Source: Agathobaculum massiliense (GTDB lineage Bacteria > Bacillota > Clostridia > Oscillospirales > Butyricicoccaceae). From it: a stretch of DNA of 64,000 bases. A program made the position numbers and the translations under genes. Shown here in pieces: positions 41,804-50,667 of the stretch; within the stretch, counting starts at the first letter, position 1; each line of letters starts with the position of its first letter. Location: positions 2,356,001 to 2,420,000 of the forward strand of contig NZ_OMPN01000001.1 in NCBI RefSeq assembly GCF_900291975.1, written 5' to 3'. The notes under the pieces were generated by a model. It had not been told where the DNA came from. It made no database searches and was given only the letters and a program-made list of their open reading frames with translations.

Positions 41804-42670
41804 TTATTCCGCCGCAATAAACCGCGCGCTCGACCCGCACGGCAATACCAGTCCGGTCGACTCGACCGGCAGGCCAAGCTCCTGCGCCTCGATGCGCCCC
41901 GCGGTGCGTTTGGCCGCCGTGATGCCGAGCAGATAGGCCATGACGGACGGAGCCAGTCCGGTGGAATAGCTGGAGATCAGTACGAACAGCGGCTTATCCG
42001 ACAATACGTTCATCGTCATTGCGACAAACTCGGCCACGTCCTCCTCGATCTTCCAGGTCTCGCCCGAGGGGCCGCGTCCGTAACTCGGCGGGTCCATGAT
42101 GACCGCGTCGTATTTGCGGCCGCGCCGGATCTCGCGCTGGACGAACTTTTTGCAGTCGTCCACGATCCAGCGGATCGGGCGGTCGGAAAGGCCAGAGGAG
42201 GCAGCGTTTTCGCGCGCCCACTGGACCATCCCCTTGGAAGCGTCCACATGGCAGACCGACGCGCCCGCTGCCGCTGCCGCGAGCGTTGCGCCGCCCGTGT
42301 AGGCGAACAGGTTGAGTACGCTTACCGGCCGGCCCGCGTTCCGCACCATGCGGTCAATGAAATCCCAGTTGGCGGCCTGCTCGGGGAACAGGCCGGTATG
42401 CTTGAAGCTCATGGGCTTGAGCTGGAACGTCAGCTCACGGTAGCGGATGGCCCACTGCTCGGGCAGGCTGCGGATTTCCCACCTGCCGCCGCCCGCGTTC
42501 GAACGGTGGTAGATGGCGTTGGGCCTGTCCCACGCGCGGCAGGACGCCTCGCGCGGCCAGATGGCCTGCGGGTCCGGCCGCACCAGCACTTGAGTGCCCC
42601 AGCGTTCGGCCTTTTCGCCGCCGCCGCAGTCAAGCACAGCGTAATCTTTCCAATTGTCCGCAATCCACAT
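41804..42670 (-). CDS. Class I SAM methyltransferase (RlmI/RlmK-like rRNA type)
   Basis: 288 residues; ATG at 42670 with GAGGA 8 nt upstream. SAM motif V-L-N-L-F-A-Y-T-G-G-A-T-L-A (about 118), catalytic-region V-I-M-D-P-P-S-Y-G-R-G, and the flexible C-terminal half typical of 23S rRNA m5C-type enzymes of this family. The PUA domain found in longer relatives is missing. Target base is not certain. Confidence 0.8.
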   Translation of the reverse strand: MWIADNWKDYAVLDCGGGEKAERWGTQVLVRPDPQAIWPREASCRAWDRPNAIYHRSNAGGGRWEIRSLPEQWAIRYRELTFQLKPMSFKHTGLFPEQAANWDFIDRMVRNAGRPVSVLNLFAYTGGATLAAAAAGASVCHVDASKGMVQWARENAASSGLSDRPIRWIVDDCKKFVQREIRRGRKYDAVIMDPPSYGRGPSGETWKIEEDVAEFVAMTMNVLSDKPLFVLISSYSTGLAPSVMAYLLGITAAKRTAGRIEAQELGLPVESTGLVLPCGSSARFIAAE

Positions 42671-42883
42671 AAACACATTCCTCGTTCTGTGAGAGATTTA
42701 CACAATTTATCAGTATCTATTCTAACACCAAAAAGCGGGCGGCGCAATGCAAAAGAAATCCCACCGAAGGGGCGGGTTTTTATGAAAAACGGCGAAAGCA
42801 GACTGTGTACGCCGTCCGAAGCGCCGGAAAAGCAAACCGGACTGCGGCCGCAGTCCGGTTTTGAGAAAGGCGGGGCGGCGGAG

Positions 42884-43405
42884 TCAGGCGGTCTGCGCCT
42901 GCCGCGTCAGCTTGCGAGTGATGGTTATGAACATCACCACCGACATGACCACGGAGAACAGGTCGGCGATCGGCTGGGTAAAGATAATGCCGTCCAGCCC
43001 GAACAGGGCGTTGAACAGGAACAGACAGGGGACGAATACGAAGCCTTGCCGGCTGCCTGCCAGCGCCAGCGACGCGGCCGCGCGTCCCATAGCCTGCAGC
43101 ACGAACAGGATGCGGAGTACAGGCATGGACAGCATCAGCGCGCGCAACATGGGTACGCCCGCTTGGATCACGTCTGCGTCATTGATGAACACCGAGATGA
43201 TGCGGTCCGCAGCGAAGTAGTAGGCCGCGGTCAGAACCGCGCGCCTCACCGTGGTGCAGACGACCAAGAAATTGACCACTCCGCGCAGGAAGTAGCACAG
43301 GTAAAAGACGCAGGCGCAGATGCTGCCGATCACGGTGGCGGTGGCGGCTCCGGCCACGCCCCAATCCAGCGAAAGGATCATGATGGGGTCGAGGATGATG
43401 TTTGC
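42884..43405 (-). pseudogene. MATE efflux transporter remnant
   Basis: Recognisable MATE segments are S-L-A-N-I-I-L-D-P-I-M-I-L-S (after which family members have the second half) and W-G-V-A-G-A-A-T-A-T-V-I-G, then helices to the C-terminus. About 170 codons remain of the usual 440-460. The 5' part is missing: the frame begins within the terminator hairpin of the upstream gene. The middle also looks shortened. There is no start codon with an SD, so it is a decaying fragment. Confidence 0.75.
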
Positions 43406-43413
43406 CAGGGAAA

Positions 43414-43440
43414 CACCGGCCGTTTGTCAACGGCCGGTGT
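43414..43440 (-). terminator. Hairpin after ygiQ
   Basis: CACCGGCCGTT/AACGGCCGGTG stem with a short T stretch on the minus strand; separates ygiQ from the MATE remnant. Confidence 0.7.
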
Positions 43441-43444
43441 GGAT

Positions 43445-45385
43445 TTATTTTTTGCGCTTGGCCTTGGCCCAGCCTTTCTTTTTGGGTGCGGAGGGGCGGC
43501 CCATCCCTGTGCGGGCCGGCGCGCGGCCGGCCGCGGCCTTCTTCGCCGGGGCGGATGGCTTTTTCGCCGCCGTGGGCGGCTGCTCGCCGCGGTGCGGGCG
43601 GATCAGACAGCCCTTGCCGTAGCCGATCAGATCCTCGCGCCCGGCCTTTTTGAGCGCCGCCAGCACGATCGGCCGCTTGTCCGGCCGCCGCCACTGGAGC
43701 AGCGCGCGCTGCATGGCCTTTTCCTCGGGTGTTTTGGCCACATAGACCGGCTGCATCGTGCGCGGGTCAAGTCCGGTGTAGTACATCGCGGTCGAGAGCG
43801 TACCCGGGGTGGGGTAGAAGTCCTGCACCTGCTCGGGCATATAGCCGACTCTGTTCAGGTATTCCGCCAGCAGGATCGCGTCGTCCAGTGTCGCGCCCGG
43901 GTGGGAGCTCATCAGATAGGGGACCAGATACTGCTTGCGGCCCAGCTTCTGGTTGATGCGGGCGTACCGCTCGCGGAACTGTTCGTATACAGAAAATGAT
44001 GGTTTTCCCATATAATACAATGCGTTATCGCTCATGTGTTCGGGCGCAACCTTGAGCTGACCCGAGATATGGTGCTCAACCAGCTCGCGGAAAAACGCGT
44101 CGTTATGGTCGGCCATCATGTAGTCATAGCGCAGGCCGCTGCGCACGAATACCTTTTTAACGCCGTTGAGCTGGCGCAGCGCGCGCAGCAGACTCAGGTA
44201 ATCCGTGTGGTCGGCTTCGAGGTTTTGGCACGCGGACGGAAAGAGGCAGCGCTTGTTTTTGCACAGGCCGTGTTCCTCCTGCTGCTTGCAAGCGGGGAAG
44301 CGGAAATTCGCGGTCGGCCCGCCGACGTCGTGGAGGTAGCCCTTGAAGCCGGGCATCTGCACGATCTGTTTGGCTTCCGCGATCACGCTTTCATGGCTGC
44401 GTGCCTGGATGTACCGTCCCTGATGGAAGGCGAGCGCGCAGAAATTGCACGCGCCGAAGCAGCCGCGGTTGTGGATGATGGAAAACTGCACCTCCTGAAT
44501 CGCGGGTACGCCGCCCAGCGTCTCATAGGACGGGTGGTAGGCGCGCATATAGGGCAGGGCGTACACATGGTCCATCTCCGTGGTGGTCAGCGGGAGGGAG
44601 GGCGGGTTCTGGACCATCACGCGCCTGCCGTGGCGCTGTAAAATCGCCTTGCCGCGCACATGGTCCTGCTCGTCGTACTGCGTTTTGACCGAGCGGGCGT
44701 AGTCCGCCTTGCGTGCGCATACATCCTCGTAGGAGGGGCATTCGACCGCGTCGAACGCCAGTCCCTCCACATCGTGCGCCAGATAGGCCGTGCCGCGCAC
44801 ACCCACGCAGGCGTCCGCGCCCTTTTTGCCGTGCTTCAGGTTGCGCGCCAGCTCGAGCACCGAGCGCTCGCTCATGCCGTACATCAGCCCGTCCGCGCCC
44901 GTGGACTCCAAAATGGAGGGCATCACGCGGTCGGCCCAGTAGTCATAGTGTGCAAAGCGGCGCAGGCTGGCCTCGATGCCGCCGAGGTAGACCGGCACCT
45001 CCGGAAATGCGCGCCGCGCAAGCATGGCGTAAACGGTCACCGCGCGGTCGGGGCGCTTGCCCGCCCTGCCGCCGGGGGTGTAGGCGTCGTCCGAACGACG
45101 CTTTTTGGCTGCGGTGTAGTGCGCGACCATGGAGTCGATATTGCCGCCGTTGATAAGTACCGCGTAACGCGGCCGGCCCATGGCGAGGAAGTCGCGCTCG
45201 TCGCGGAAATCCGGCTGGCTGAGGATGGCGACTCTGTAGCCCGCGTCCTCGAGCACACGAGAAATGATCGCGGTGCCGAACGAGGGATGATCGACATAGG
45301 CATCGCCGGTGACGAGCAGGAAATCGCAGTAGAACCAGCCGCGATCCTGCATATCCTGTTTGGAAATCGGGAGAAAACCGTTCAT
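43445..45385 (-). CDS. YgiQ-family radical SAM protein
   Basis: 646 residues; ATG at 45385 (AAAGGGG). N-terminal B12-binding-like region (S-R-V-L-E-D-A-G-Y-R-V-A-I-L-S-Q-P), radical SAM cluster G-C-F-G-A-C-N-F-C-A-L-A-F-H-Q-G-R (about residue 330), and the YgiQ-specific C-terminal D-F-Y-P-T-P-G-T-L-S-T-A-M-Y-Y-T-G. A Lys/Ala/Pro-rich tail follows. Substrate unknown although the family is widespread. Confidence 0.93.
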   Translation of the reverse strand: MNGFLPISKQDMQDRGWFYCDFLLVTGDAYVDHPSFGTAIISRVLEDAGYRVAILSQPDFRDERDFLAMGRPRYAVLINGGNIDSMVAHYTAAKKRRSDDAYTPGGRAGKRPDRAVTVYAMLARRAFPEVPVYLGGIEASLRRFAHYDYWADRVMPSILESTGADGLMYGMSERSVLELARNLKHGKKGADACVGVRGTAYLAHDVEGLAFDAVECPSYEDVCARKADYARSVKTQYDEQDHVRGKAILQRHGRRVMVQNPPSLPLTTTEMDHVYALPYMRAYHPSYETLGGVPAIQEVQFSIIHNRGCFGACNFCALAFHQGRYIQARSHESVIAEAKQIVQMPGFKGYLHDVGGPTANFRFPACKQQEEHGLCKNKRCLFPSACQNLEADHTDYLSLLRALRQLNGVKKVFVRSGLRYDYMMADHNDAFFRELVEHHISGQLKVAPEHMSDNALYYMGKPSFSVYEQFRERYARINQKLGRKQYLVPYLMSSHPGATLDDAILLAEYLNRVGYMPEQVQDFYPTPGTLSTAMYYTGLDPRTMQPVYVAKTPEEKAMQRALLQWRRPDKRPIVLAALKKAGREDLIGYGKGCLIRPHRGEQPPTAAKKPSAPAKKAAAGRAPARTGMGRPSAPKKKGWAKAKRKK

Positions 45386-45492
45386 AAATCCCCTTTCGCT
45401 TTGCAAAGCGTGAAAAGACGTATACCATAGAAGTAAGCGGTCCGGAAAGACGAAAAAGCGGTTGGCCACGCTCCTGCAGAGAAGGTGGTTTT

Positions 45493-45561
45493 ATGGAGAG
45501 TGTGCGGCAGATTATTTTGATGCTGCGCCTTCTTGAAATCGTCAAGACCATAAAAAAATGA
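45493..45561 (+). CDS. Small hydrophobic type I toxin, second copy (22 aa)
   Basis: M-E-S-V-R-Q-I-I-L-M-L-R-L-L-E-I-V-K-T-I-K-K. SD AAGGTGG. As at 19184-19270, the stop codon is the first part of TGACCGCC, inside a bidirectional terminator, and a perfect antisense promoter lies about 95 bp downstream. Peptide sequence differs from the first toxin but length, charge pattern and 3' structure match. Too short for standard gene finders. Confidence 0.6.
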   Translation: MESVRQIILMLRLLEIVKTIKK

Positions 45562-45644
45562 CCGCCCACTTGCCCCGGGTACGGTCATTTTTTGAAATGA
45601 TAGATACTTAGGGTCAACCGTCTTTGCCGGACTGCCCTTTGCTA
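45552..45644 (-). ncRNA. Putative type I antitoxin RNA 2
   Basis: Predicted from the promoter at 45651-45678 to the hairpin ATGACCG/CGGTCAT (45558-45588) with T-run on both strands. It overlaps the toxin 3' end. Shares blocks such as AAAGGGC, GACGGTT and GGGCGGTCAT in the same order with antitoxin RNA 1. Confidence 0.65.
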
Positions 45645-45650
45645 CTTTTC

Positions 45651-45678
45651 ATTATAACGGTCCTGCGCCGTTTGTCAA
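45651..45678 (-). promoter_or_regulatory. Consensus promoter of antitoxin RNA 2
   Basis: Minus strand TTGACA, 16-bp spacer, TATAAT. It lies just past the ireB stop but reads away from ireB; no other gene is read from it. Confidence 0.85.
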
Positions 45679-45686
45679 GCCCCGCC

Positions 45687-45932
45687 TCAGTTATCGAGGT
45701 AGAACTGCACCAGCTCCTGCATCAGCTCGTCGCGGTCGATCTTGCAGATCAGGCTGCGCGCGTTATTGTGGTTGGTGATGTACGTCGGGTCCTCGGAGAG
45801 GAGATAGCCTACGATCTGGTTGATCGGGTTATAACCCTTCTCCTTCAGCGCGTCATATACTGCGGTCAGCGTGCGCTTCATCTCCTTGTTGGACTCGTCT
45901 ACAAGGCTGAATTTTCTTGTGCCGTCAAGCAT
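45687..45932 (-). CDS. ireB: IreB family regulatory phosphoprotein
   Basis: 81 residues, full length. [22 protein letters not shown] and [21 protein letters not shown] are diagnostic of UPF0297/IreB. In enterococci IreB is phosphorylated by the IreK Ser/Thr kinase and affects cephalosporin tolerance. Confidence 0.95.
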   Translation of the reverse strand: MLDGTRKFSLVDESNKEMKRTLTAVYDALKEKGYNPINQIVGYLLSEDPTYITNHNNARSLICKIDRDELMQELVQFYLDN

Positions 45933-46045
45933 GTCTGTCTCCTTTCCGATCCTACCGGTTGGTTTTTGCTATAAACAGCATAATACAAAACAACGGAAAA
46001 GTAAAGCCCTTATCGGCCGAAATGGGGGCGAAATCTTTTTCCAAC

Positions 46046-46083
46046 CCTGCCACAGTGCGGTTCGCAAGCCGTACTGTGGCAGG
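46046..46083. other. Strong hairpin in the pheT-ireB gap
   Basis: CCTGCCACAGT-CGG/CCG-ACTGTGGCAGG, a 14-bp stem with one mismatch and a 7-8-nt loop. The rest of 45933-46150 holds no ORF I believe. Possibly a 3' UTR structure of pheT. Confidence 0.6.
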
Positions 46084-46150
46084 ATTGGTTACCGTCAGGG
46101 AAGTCTGGGAAAAGCTCCCCCTGCACAGCGGGGGCATGCGAACCCAAACA

Positions 46151-46178
46151 GAAAGCGGGCGGTTATACCGCCCGCTTC
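46151..46178 (-). terminator. Terminator of pheST
   Basis: GAAGCGGGCGGT/ACCGCCCGCTTTC with loop TA, then CTGTTT on the minus strand, 19 bp after the pheT stop. Confidence 0.75.
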
Positions 46179-46196
46179 TGGAAAACCGGTCTGTTA

Positions 46197-48605
46197 TCAG
46201 CTGCGCAGGACCGCGCCGAACGACTTTTCGAGTGCCGCCAGCGCGTTCTTCATCGCCTTGTCGCACTCCTCGTCGGTCAGCGTGCGGTCGGGCGCGCGCA
46301 TGGACAGCGAGTAGGCCACGGATTTTTTGCCCTCCGGGATGCCCTTGCCCTTATACACGTCGAACAGCTTGACCGACTCGAGGATCGTGCCGGCAGCCTT
46401 TTCGATCGCAGCCTGCATAGAGGCCGCTGGAATGGCATCGTCCACCAGCACCGCGATGTCACGGGTCGACGCAGGGAACTTGGGCAGCGGGTGGTACAGC
46501 TTGCTGGGATCAATGGATGCGAACAGCGCATCCATGCGCAGCTCAGCCGCCAGCACCTCGCCGGACAAGCCGTAGCGGTCTGCGACCGTGGGATGCACGG
46601 TGCCGAATACACCGACCTGCTCGCCGCCGATCAGCACGTTTGCGCAGCGGCCCGGGTGATAGGACGGGTTCGCCTTCTCCGGCACGAACTGCACGCCCTT
46701 AATGTTGAGCTCACGGCACAACGCCTCGATCACGCCCTTGAGCTGGAAGAAGGACAGACGGCCGTACGAGCCAAGCGTCAGCACCTTTTCCTCGTGCGGG
46801 AGCACGTCCGGATCGGCCTTGCCGTCCTTGATGGACGGGGTATAGATTGTGCCTAGCTCGTAGAGCGACGCAGTCGGGTTGCGGTGCGCGTGGTTGTGCG
46901 CAAGCGATTCCAGCATCGAGGGCAGCACGGTCGTGCGCATGACGCTGAAATCCTCACCGAGCGGGTTCAAAATCGTGGTAGAGATGCGGCGTGGGTCGTC
47001 CTCGGCCCAGCCAATCATGTCATAGAACTTCGGGGAGATGAACGAGTGGCTCATGGCTTCGTCAAAGCCCGCCTCGCGGCAGACCAGCGCCGCGGCGCGC
47101 TCGGCCTGCTGCCTGGGCGTGTATTCGCCCTGCACCATCTCGCCGGCATACAGCGTGGTCGGGATCTTGTCGTAGCCGTACATGCGCGCGACTTCCTCCG
47201 CGAGGTCGCACATGCGCGCGATGTCCGTGCGGAAGCTCGGCACGATGACCTCGCCGCTTTCGACTGTGAAGCCCAGCTTCTCGAGGTAAGCCTGCTGCTC
47301 CGCATCGGACAGGGACAGGCCGAGCAGGCCGTTCATTTTATCCGGTTCAAAGGGTAGACGCTTGGGGTTGGGGTCGGAGTTGTCCACGTCGATGATGCCG
47401 TCGATGACCTCGCCCGCGCCGAGCTGTTCGACCAGCTCGCAGGCGCGGTTGACCGCGTCGAGCGTCATGCGGGGGTCGAGGCCCTTTTCAAAGCGGCCGG
47501 ACGCCTCGGTGCGCATGCCGAGCGCCTTGGCGGTCACGCGGACGGTCGCGCCGTGGAAGCACGCGGACTCGAACACAACGGTCTTGGTGTCGTCCTCGAT
47601 CTCGGAGTTCGCGCCGCCCATCACGCCCGCGACCGCGACCGGCTTGTCGTTGTCGCAGATGGCGAGCATTTTGTCGGTCAGATCGTGGTCCTGGCCGTCC
47701 AGGGTCTGGATGGACTCGCCGTTACGCGCGCGGCGCACGACGATCTTGCCGTCCGACAGGCAGGAATAGTCGAACGCGTGCATGGGCTGGCCATACTCGA
47801 GCATGACGTAGTTGGTAATATCGACGATGTTGTTGATCGGCCGCACACCGGAGGCATGCAGGCGCTCGCGCATCCACACGGGCGAGGGCTCAATCTTGAT
47901 GTTGCGCACCAGACGTGCGGTGTAGCGCGGACACAGGTCAGGATCCTTGACCTCGACCGACATATGCTTGTTGATATCATCGCCCACGCCCTTGACCAGG
48001 GGGGACTTGACTGCGAACGGGCGGTCAAAGGTAGCGGCGGTCTCACGCGCCAGGCCGATAACGCTCAGACAGTCCGGACGGTTGGAGGTGATCTCAAAAT
48101 CCGCGACATATTCGTCCAGGCCGAGTACCTTTTTGATATCCTCGCCCACCGGAGTACCCGCGGGCAGAAACAGGATGCCGTTCTCGCACGCATAGGGTAC
48201 GCAGCCGTGGGTCAGGCCCAGCTCCTGGAACGAGCACATCATGCCGTTGGAGACCTCGCCGCGCAGCTTGCCTCTGGTGATCTTGACCCCGCCGGGCAGG
48301 GTGGACTTGTGCAGCGCGACAGGGCAGACCTCACCCACCGAATCGGGGGTCACGTTGGGCGCGCCGGTGACGATCTGGACAGGCTCGCCCTGCCCCACGT
48401 CGAGCTGGCAGATTTTGAGATGGTCGGAGTCCGGATGGTCAATGACCGACAGCACCTTGCCGGTCACGACGTTTTCGATCTCCGCGCCGAGGTAGAAAAC
48501 CTCCTCGACCTTGGAGCCGGACATGGTAAGCCGTGCGTCATACTCCTTGGGCGTGACGCCGGAAATATCGGTATAATCCGAAAGCCAGGAAAGCGACAGT
48601 TTCAC
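46197..48605 (-). CDS. pheT: Phenylalanyl-tRNA synthetase beta subunit
   Basis: 802 residues; GTG start at 48605 (AAGGAGG). N-terminal tRNA-binding EMAP-like domain (V-V-T-G-K-V-L-S-V-I-D-H-P-D-S-D-H-L), B3/B4 editing region, B5 domain (N-G-L-L-G-L-S-L-S), the catalytic-like core and a C-terminal anticodon-binding FDX-ACB domain (F-P-A-S-T-R-D-I-A-V-L-V-D). Full length. Separated from pheS by an unusual 328-bp hairpin region. Confidence 0.97.
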   Translation of the reverse strand: MKLSLSWLSDYTDISGVTPKEYDARLTMSGSKVEEVFYLGAEIENVVTGKVLSVIDHPDSDHLKICQLDVGQGEPVQIVTGAPNVTPDSVGEVCPVALHKSTLPGGVKITRGKLRGEVSNGMMCSFQELGLTHGCVPYACENGILFLPAGTPVGEDIKKVLGLDEYVADFEITSNRPDCLSVIGLARETAATFDRPFAVKSPLVKGVGDDINKHMSVEVKDPDLCPRYTARLVRNIKIEPSPVWMRERLHASGVRPINNIVDITNYVMLEYGQPMHAFDYSCLSDGKIVVRRARNGESIQTLDGQDHDLTDKMLAICDNDKPVAVAGVMGGANSEIEDDTKTVVFESACFHGATVRVTAKALGMRTEASGRFEKGLDPRMTLDAVNRACELVEQLGAGEVIDGIIDVDNSDPNPKRLPFEPDKMNGLLGLSLSDAEQQAYLEKLGFTVESGEVIVPSFRTDIARMCDLAEEVARMYGYDKIPTTLYAGEMVQGEYTPRQQAERAAALVCREAGFDEAMSHSFISPKFYDMIGWAEDDPRRISTTILNPLGEDFSVMRTTVLPSMLESLAHNHAHRNPTASLYELGTIYTPSIKDGKADPDVLPHEEKVLTLGSYGRLSFFQLKGVIEALCRELNIKGVQFVPEKANPSYHPGRCANVLIGGEQVGVFGTVHPTVADRYGLSGEVLAAELRMDALFASIDPSKLYHPLPKFPASTRDIAVLVDDAIPAASMQAAIEKAAGTILESVKLFDVYKGKGIPEGKKSVAYSLSMRAPDRTLTDEECDKAMKNALAALEKSFGAVLRS

Positions 48606-48628
48606 AAAAATTCCTCCTTGAAATTTTT

Positions 48629-48919
48629 CGATTGAAACCACGGTTTCAATCGAGGGGGACGCGCCGAACCATGGTTCGGACGCGTTCTAGGCTGCGAAAG
48701 GTTCCGACGGGCGAAACTTTTCTCCGCTCTGGTATCAAAACCCTGATACATGCTCGCGGTTTTCTGTTTTATGCGCGCATGGCGCGCCCGTCAAAAGTGA
48801 GGACATGCCTGATCTTTGACACCCCGACCCAGCCGCCCTGGGCGGCGACGTTCGGGTGTCGAAGACCGGTTCCTTCGGGACCGGTTTTCGTATATAAGGG
48901 ACTTGTGAAGTCCCTTATA
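48629..48919. repeat. Chain of hairpins between pheS and pheT
   Basis: At least six inverted repeats in a row: 48629-48652 (CGATTGAAACC/GGTTTCAATCG), 48664-48679 (CCGAACCATGGTTCGG), 48732-48749 (GTATCA/TGATAC), 48818-48860 (GACACCC/GGGTGTC with inner GCCGCC/GGCGGC), 48865-48885 (ACCGGTTCC/GGGACCGGT) and 48893-48919 (TATAAGGGACTT/AAGTCCCTTATA). No ORF is credible in 48606-48933. No sigma-A promoter seen. Confidence 0.75.
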
Positions 48920-48933
48920 AGCACGCGAGCGCG

Positions 48934-49953
48934 TTAAAATTGCTCCAAAAACCGCACGTCGTTTTCATAGAACAGGCGGATGTCGTCGATCTTGAAGCGG
49001 CCCATGACCATGCGCTCCAGGCCGATGCCGAACGCGTAGCCCGAGTATTCCTCCGGATCGATACCGCTCATCTCAAGTACCTTGGGGTGTACCATGCCGC
49101 AGCCGAGGATCTCGATCCAGCCCTCGCCTTTGCAGAGCGGGCAGCCTTCGCCGTGGCAGCGGTAGCACTGGATGTCCATTTCCGCCGACGGCTCGGTGAA
49201 CGGGAAGTGGTGCGGGCGGAAACGGACGACCGTGTCCTCGCCGTACAGCTTTTTGGCGAACAGCTCGAGGATACCCTTGAGGTCCGACATGCGGATGCCC
49301 TTATCGACGACCAGCCCCTCGATCTGGTGGAACAGCGGGGAGTGGGTCGCGTCCACCGCATCCGAGCGGTACACACGGCCGGGCGCGATGATGCGGATGG
49401 GCGGCTTTTTCTTCTCCATCGTGCGCACCTGCATCGGGGAGGTCTGCGTGCGCAGCACCACGTTGTCCGAGATATAGAAGGTGTCCTGCGTGTCGCGCGC
49501 AGGATGGTCCTTGGGGATGTTGAGTGCTTCGAAATTGTAATGGTCAAGCTCGACCTCCGGACCTTCTGCGATCGAGAAGCCCAGGCCGAGGAAAATTTCC
49601 TTGAACTCATCCAGCACGATGTTGAGCGGATGCTTTTTGCCGATCACGACCTCCTCGCCCGGCAGGGTCACGTCGATTGTTTCGGCCTCCAGCTTGTGCG
49701 CGAGCGCGGCCTGCTCAATGACCAGCTTCTGCTTTTCGATTATGGTTTCGATCTCGGCGCGCACGTCGTTGATGAGCTGGCCTACGGCCGGGCGTTCCTC
49801 TGCGGCAACGTCCTTCATGCCCTTGAGGAGCGCGGTCAGCTCTCCTTTTTTGCCAAGGAACTTGACGCGCGCTTCGTCAAGCGCGCGCGGGTCCGCGGCG
49901 GCGGCAAGCTGTTCCTTTGCGGCCTGCAGGATGCCTTGCAGCTTTTCTTTCAT
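48934..49953 (-). CDS. pheS: Phenylalanyl-tRNA synthetase alpha subunit
   Basis: 339 residues; SD AGGAGAG. N-terminal coiled coil (residues 1-85), then the class II core with [13 protein letters not shown] (motif 1), [11 protein letters not shown] (about 145), [10 protein letters not shown] (motif 2) and G-I-G-L-E-R-M-V-M (motif 3). Controlled by the T-box leader upstream. Confidence 0.97.
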   Translation of the reverse strand: MKEKLQGILQAAKEQLAAAADPRALDEARVKFLGKKGELTALLKGMKDVAAEERPAVGQLINDVRAEIETIIEKQKLVIEQAALAHKLEAETIDVTLPGEEVVIGKKHPLNIVLDEFKEIFLGLGFSIAEGPEVELDHYNFEALNIPKDHPARDTQDTFYISDNVVLRTQTSPMQVRTMEKKKPPIRIIAPGRVYRSDAVDATHSPLFHQIEGLVVDKGIRMSDLKGILELFAKKLYGEDTVVRFRPHHFPFTEPSAEMDIQCYRCHGEGCPLCKGEGWIEILGCGMVHPKVLEMSGIDPEEYSGYAFGIGLERMVMGRFKIDDIRLFYENDVRFLEQF

Positions 49954-49997
49954 GGTTGCCTCTCCTTTTTATATGAAAAATCAGCGTTTGGGACAAA

Positions 49998-50268
49998 ATA
50001 AAAGCCTTTCGTCCCATGAATTAGGGACGAAAGGCATAAAAGCAGCTTCCGTGGTACCACCCTGATTCCCAGCCGGAGCCGGGCGCTCATTGAACGCCGG
50101 TAACGGGGCGTCAACCCGCCTGCGCCTACTGGAAAAGCCGTTCAGCGCCGGTGCTCGCAGGGGAACTTCGCGTCATGTCTCTTTGGGCGGCTTGCAGCCA
50201 AAGGCCGCCTTCTCTGAAAAGAGGGGGATGGCGTTACTTTCCCTGTTCATCGCAGTTTGGTATTCATA
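49998..50268 (-). promoter_or_regulatory. T-box leader of pheST (Phe, UUC specifier)
   Basis: Minus-strand GGTGGTACCACGGAAGC is the T-box antiterminator sequence. It is followed by the terminator hairpin GCCTTTCGTCCC/GGGACGAAAGGC with T-run (50003-50036). Stem I contains GAAGTTCCC, whose TTC aligns with the GTC of the valS leader and is the likely Phe specifier codon. Uncharged tRNA-Phe should allow read-through. Confidence 0.9.
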
Positions 50269-50277
50269 GACAGTAAT

Positions 50278-50306
50278 ATTAAACCACATCTTTCGGGGGA
50301 TTGCAA
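50278..50306 (-). promoter_or_regulatory. Promoter of the pheST leader
   Basis: Minus strand TTGCAA, 17 bp, TTTAAT; divergent from the valS promoter 50 bp away. Confidence 0.6.
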
Positions 50307-50357
50307 GTGGAAGGCATGTTTTTTTTGACAGGCAGGAAAGAGGGGGTGCCGCGCCGC

Positions 50358-50386
50358 TTGACAAATCTGCGGTTTTTGGATATACT
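50358..50386 (+). promoter_or_regulatory. Promoter of the valS leader
   Basis: TTGACA, 17-bp spacer, TATACT: near-consensus sigma-A promoter. Confidence 0.9.
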
Positions 50387-50393
50387 GTTAAAG

Positions 50394-50640
50394 TTGATAT
50401 GCAAAATGCGATGAAAAAGAGGAGTATTCCCGCTTCGCGCGCTGCAGAGAGAGGGCGGTCGGTGCAAGCCCTTGGGCGGAGGGAAGAAAGTCGCTTTGGA
50501 GCAGGAGGCCGAATGCCAGTAGGCTGTCCCGTCCCGCCCACGTTACGGGCAAACGAGTGCGCGGCGGCATTGCCGCGAATTCAGGTGGTACCACGGAGCA
50601 CGCTTCGTCCTGTACGGACAGCGTGCCTTTTTGTTTTCCG
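50394..50640 (+). promoter_or_regulatory. T-box leader of valS (Val, GUC specifier)
   Basis: Contains AGGTGGTACCACGGAGC and terminator AGCACGC/GCGTGCC followed by TTTTTG. The Stem I specifier loop reads GAAAGTCGC (Val codon GTC). The shared downstream element GCCAGTAGGC aligns with the pheS leader. Confidence 0.9.
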
Positions 50641-50667
50641 CAATCAAACCGAAAAGGAGACAGACCA

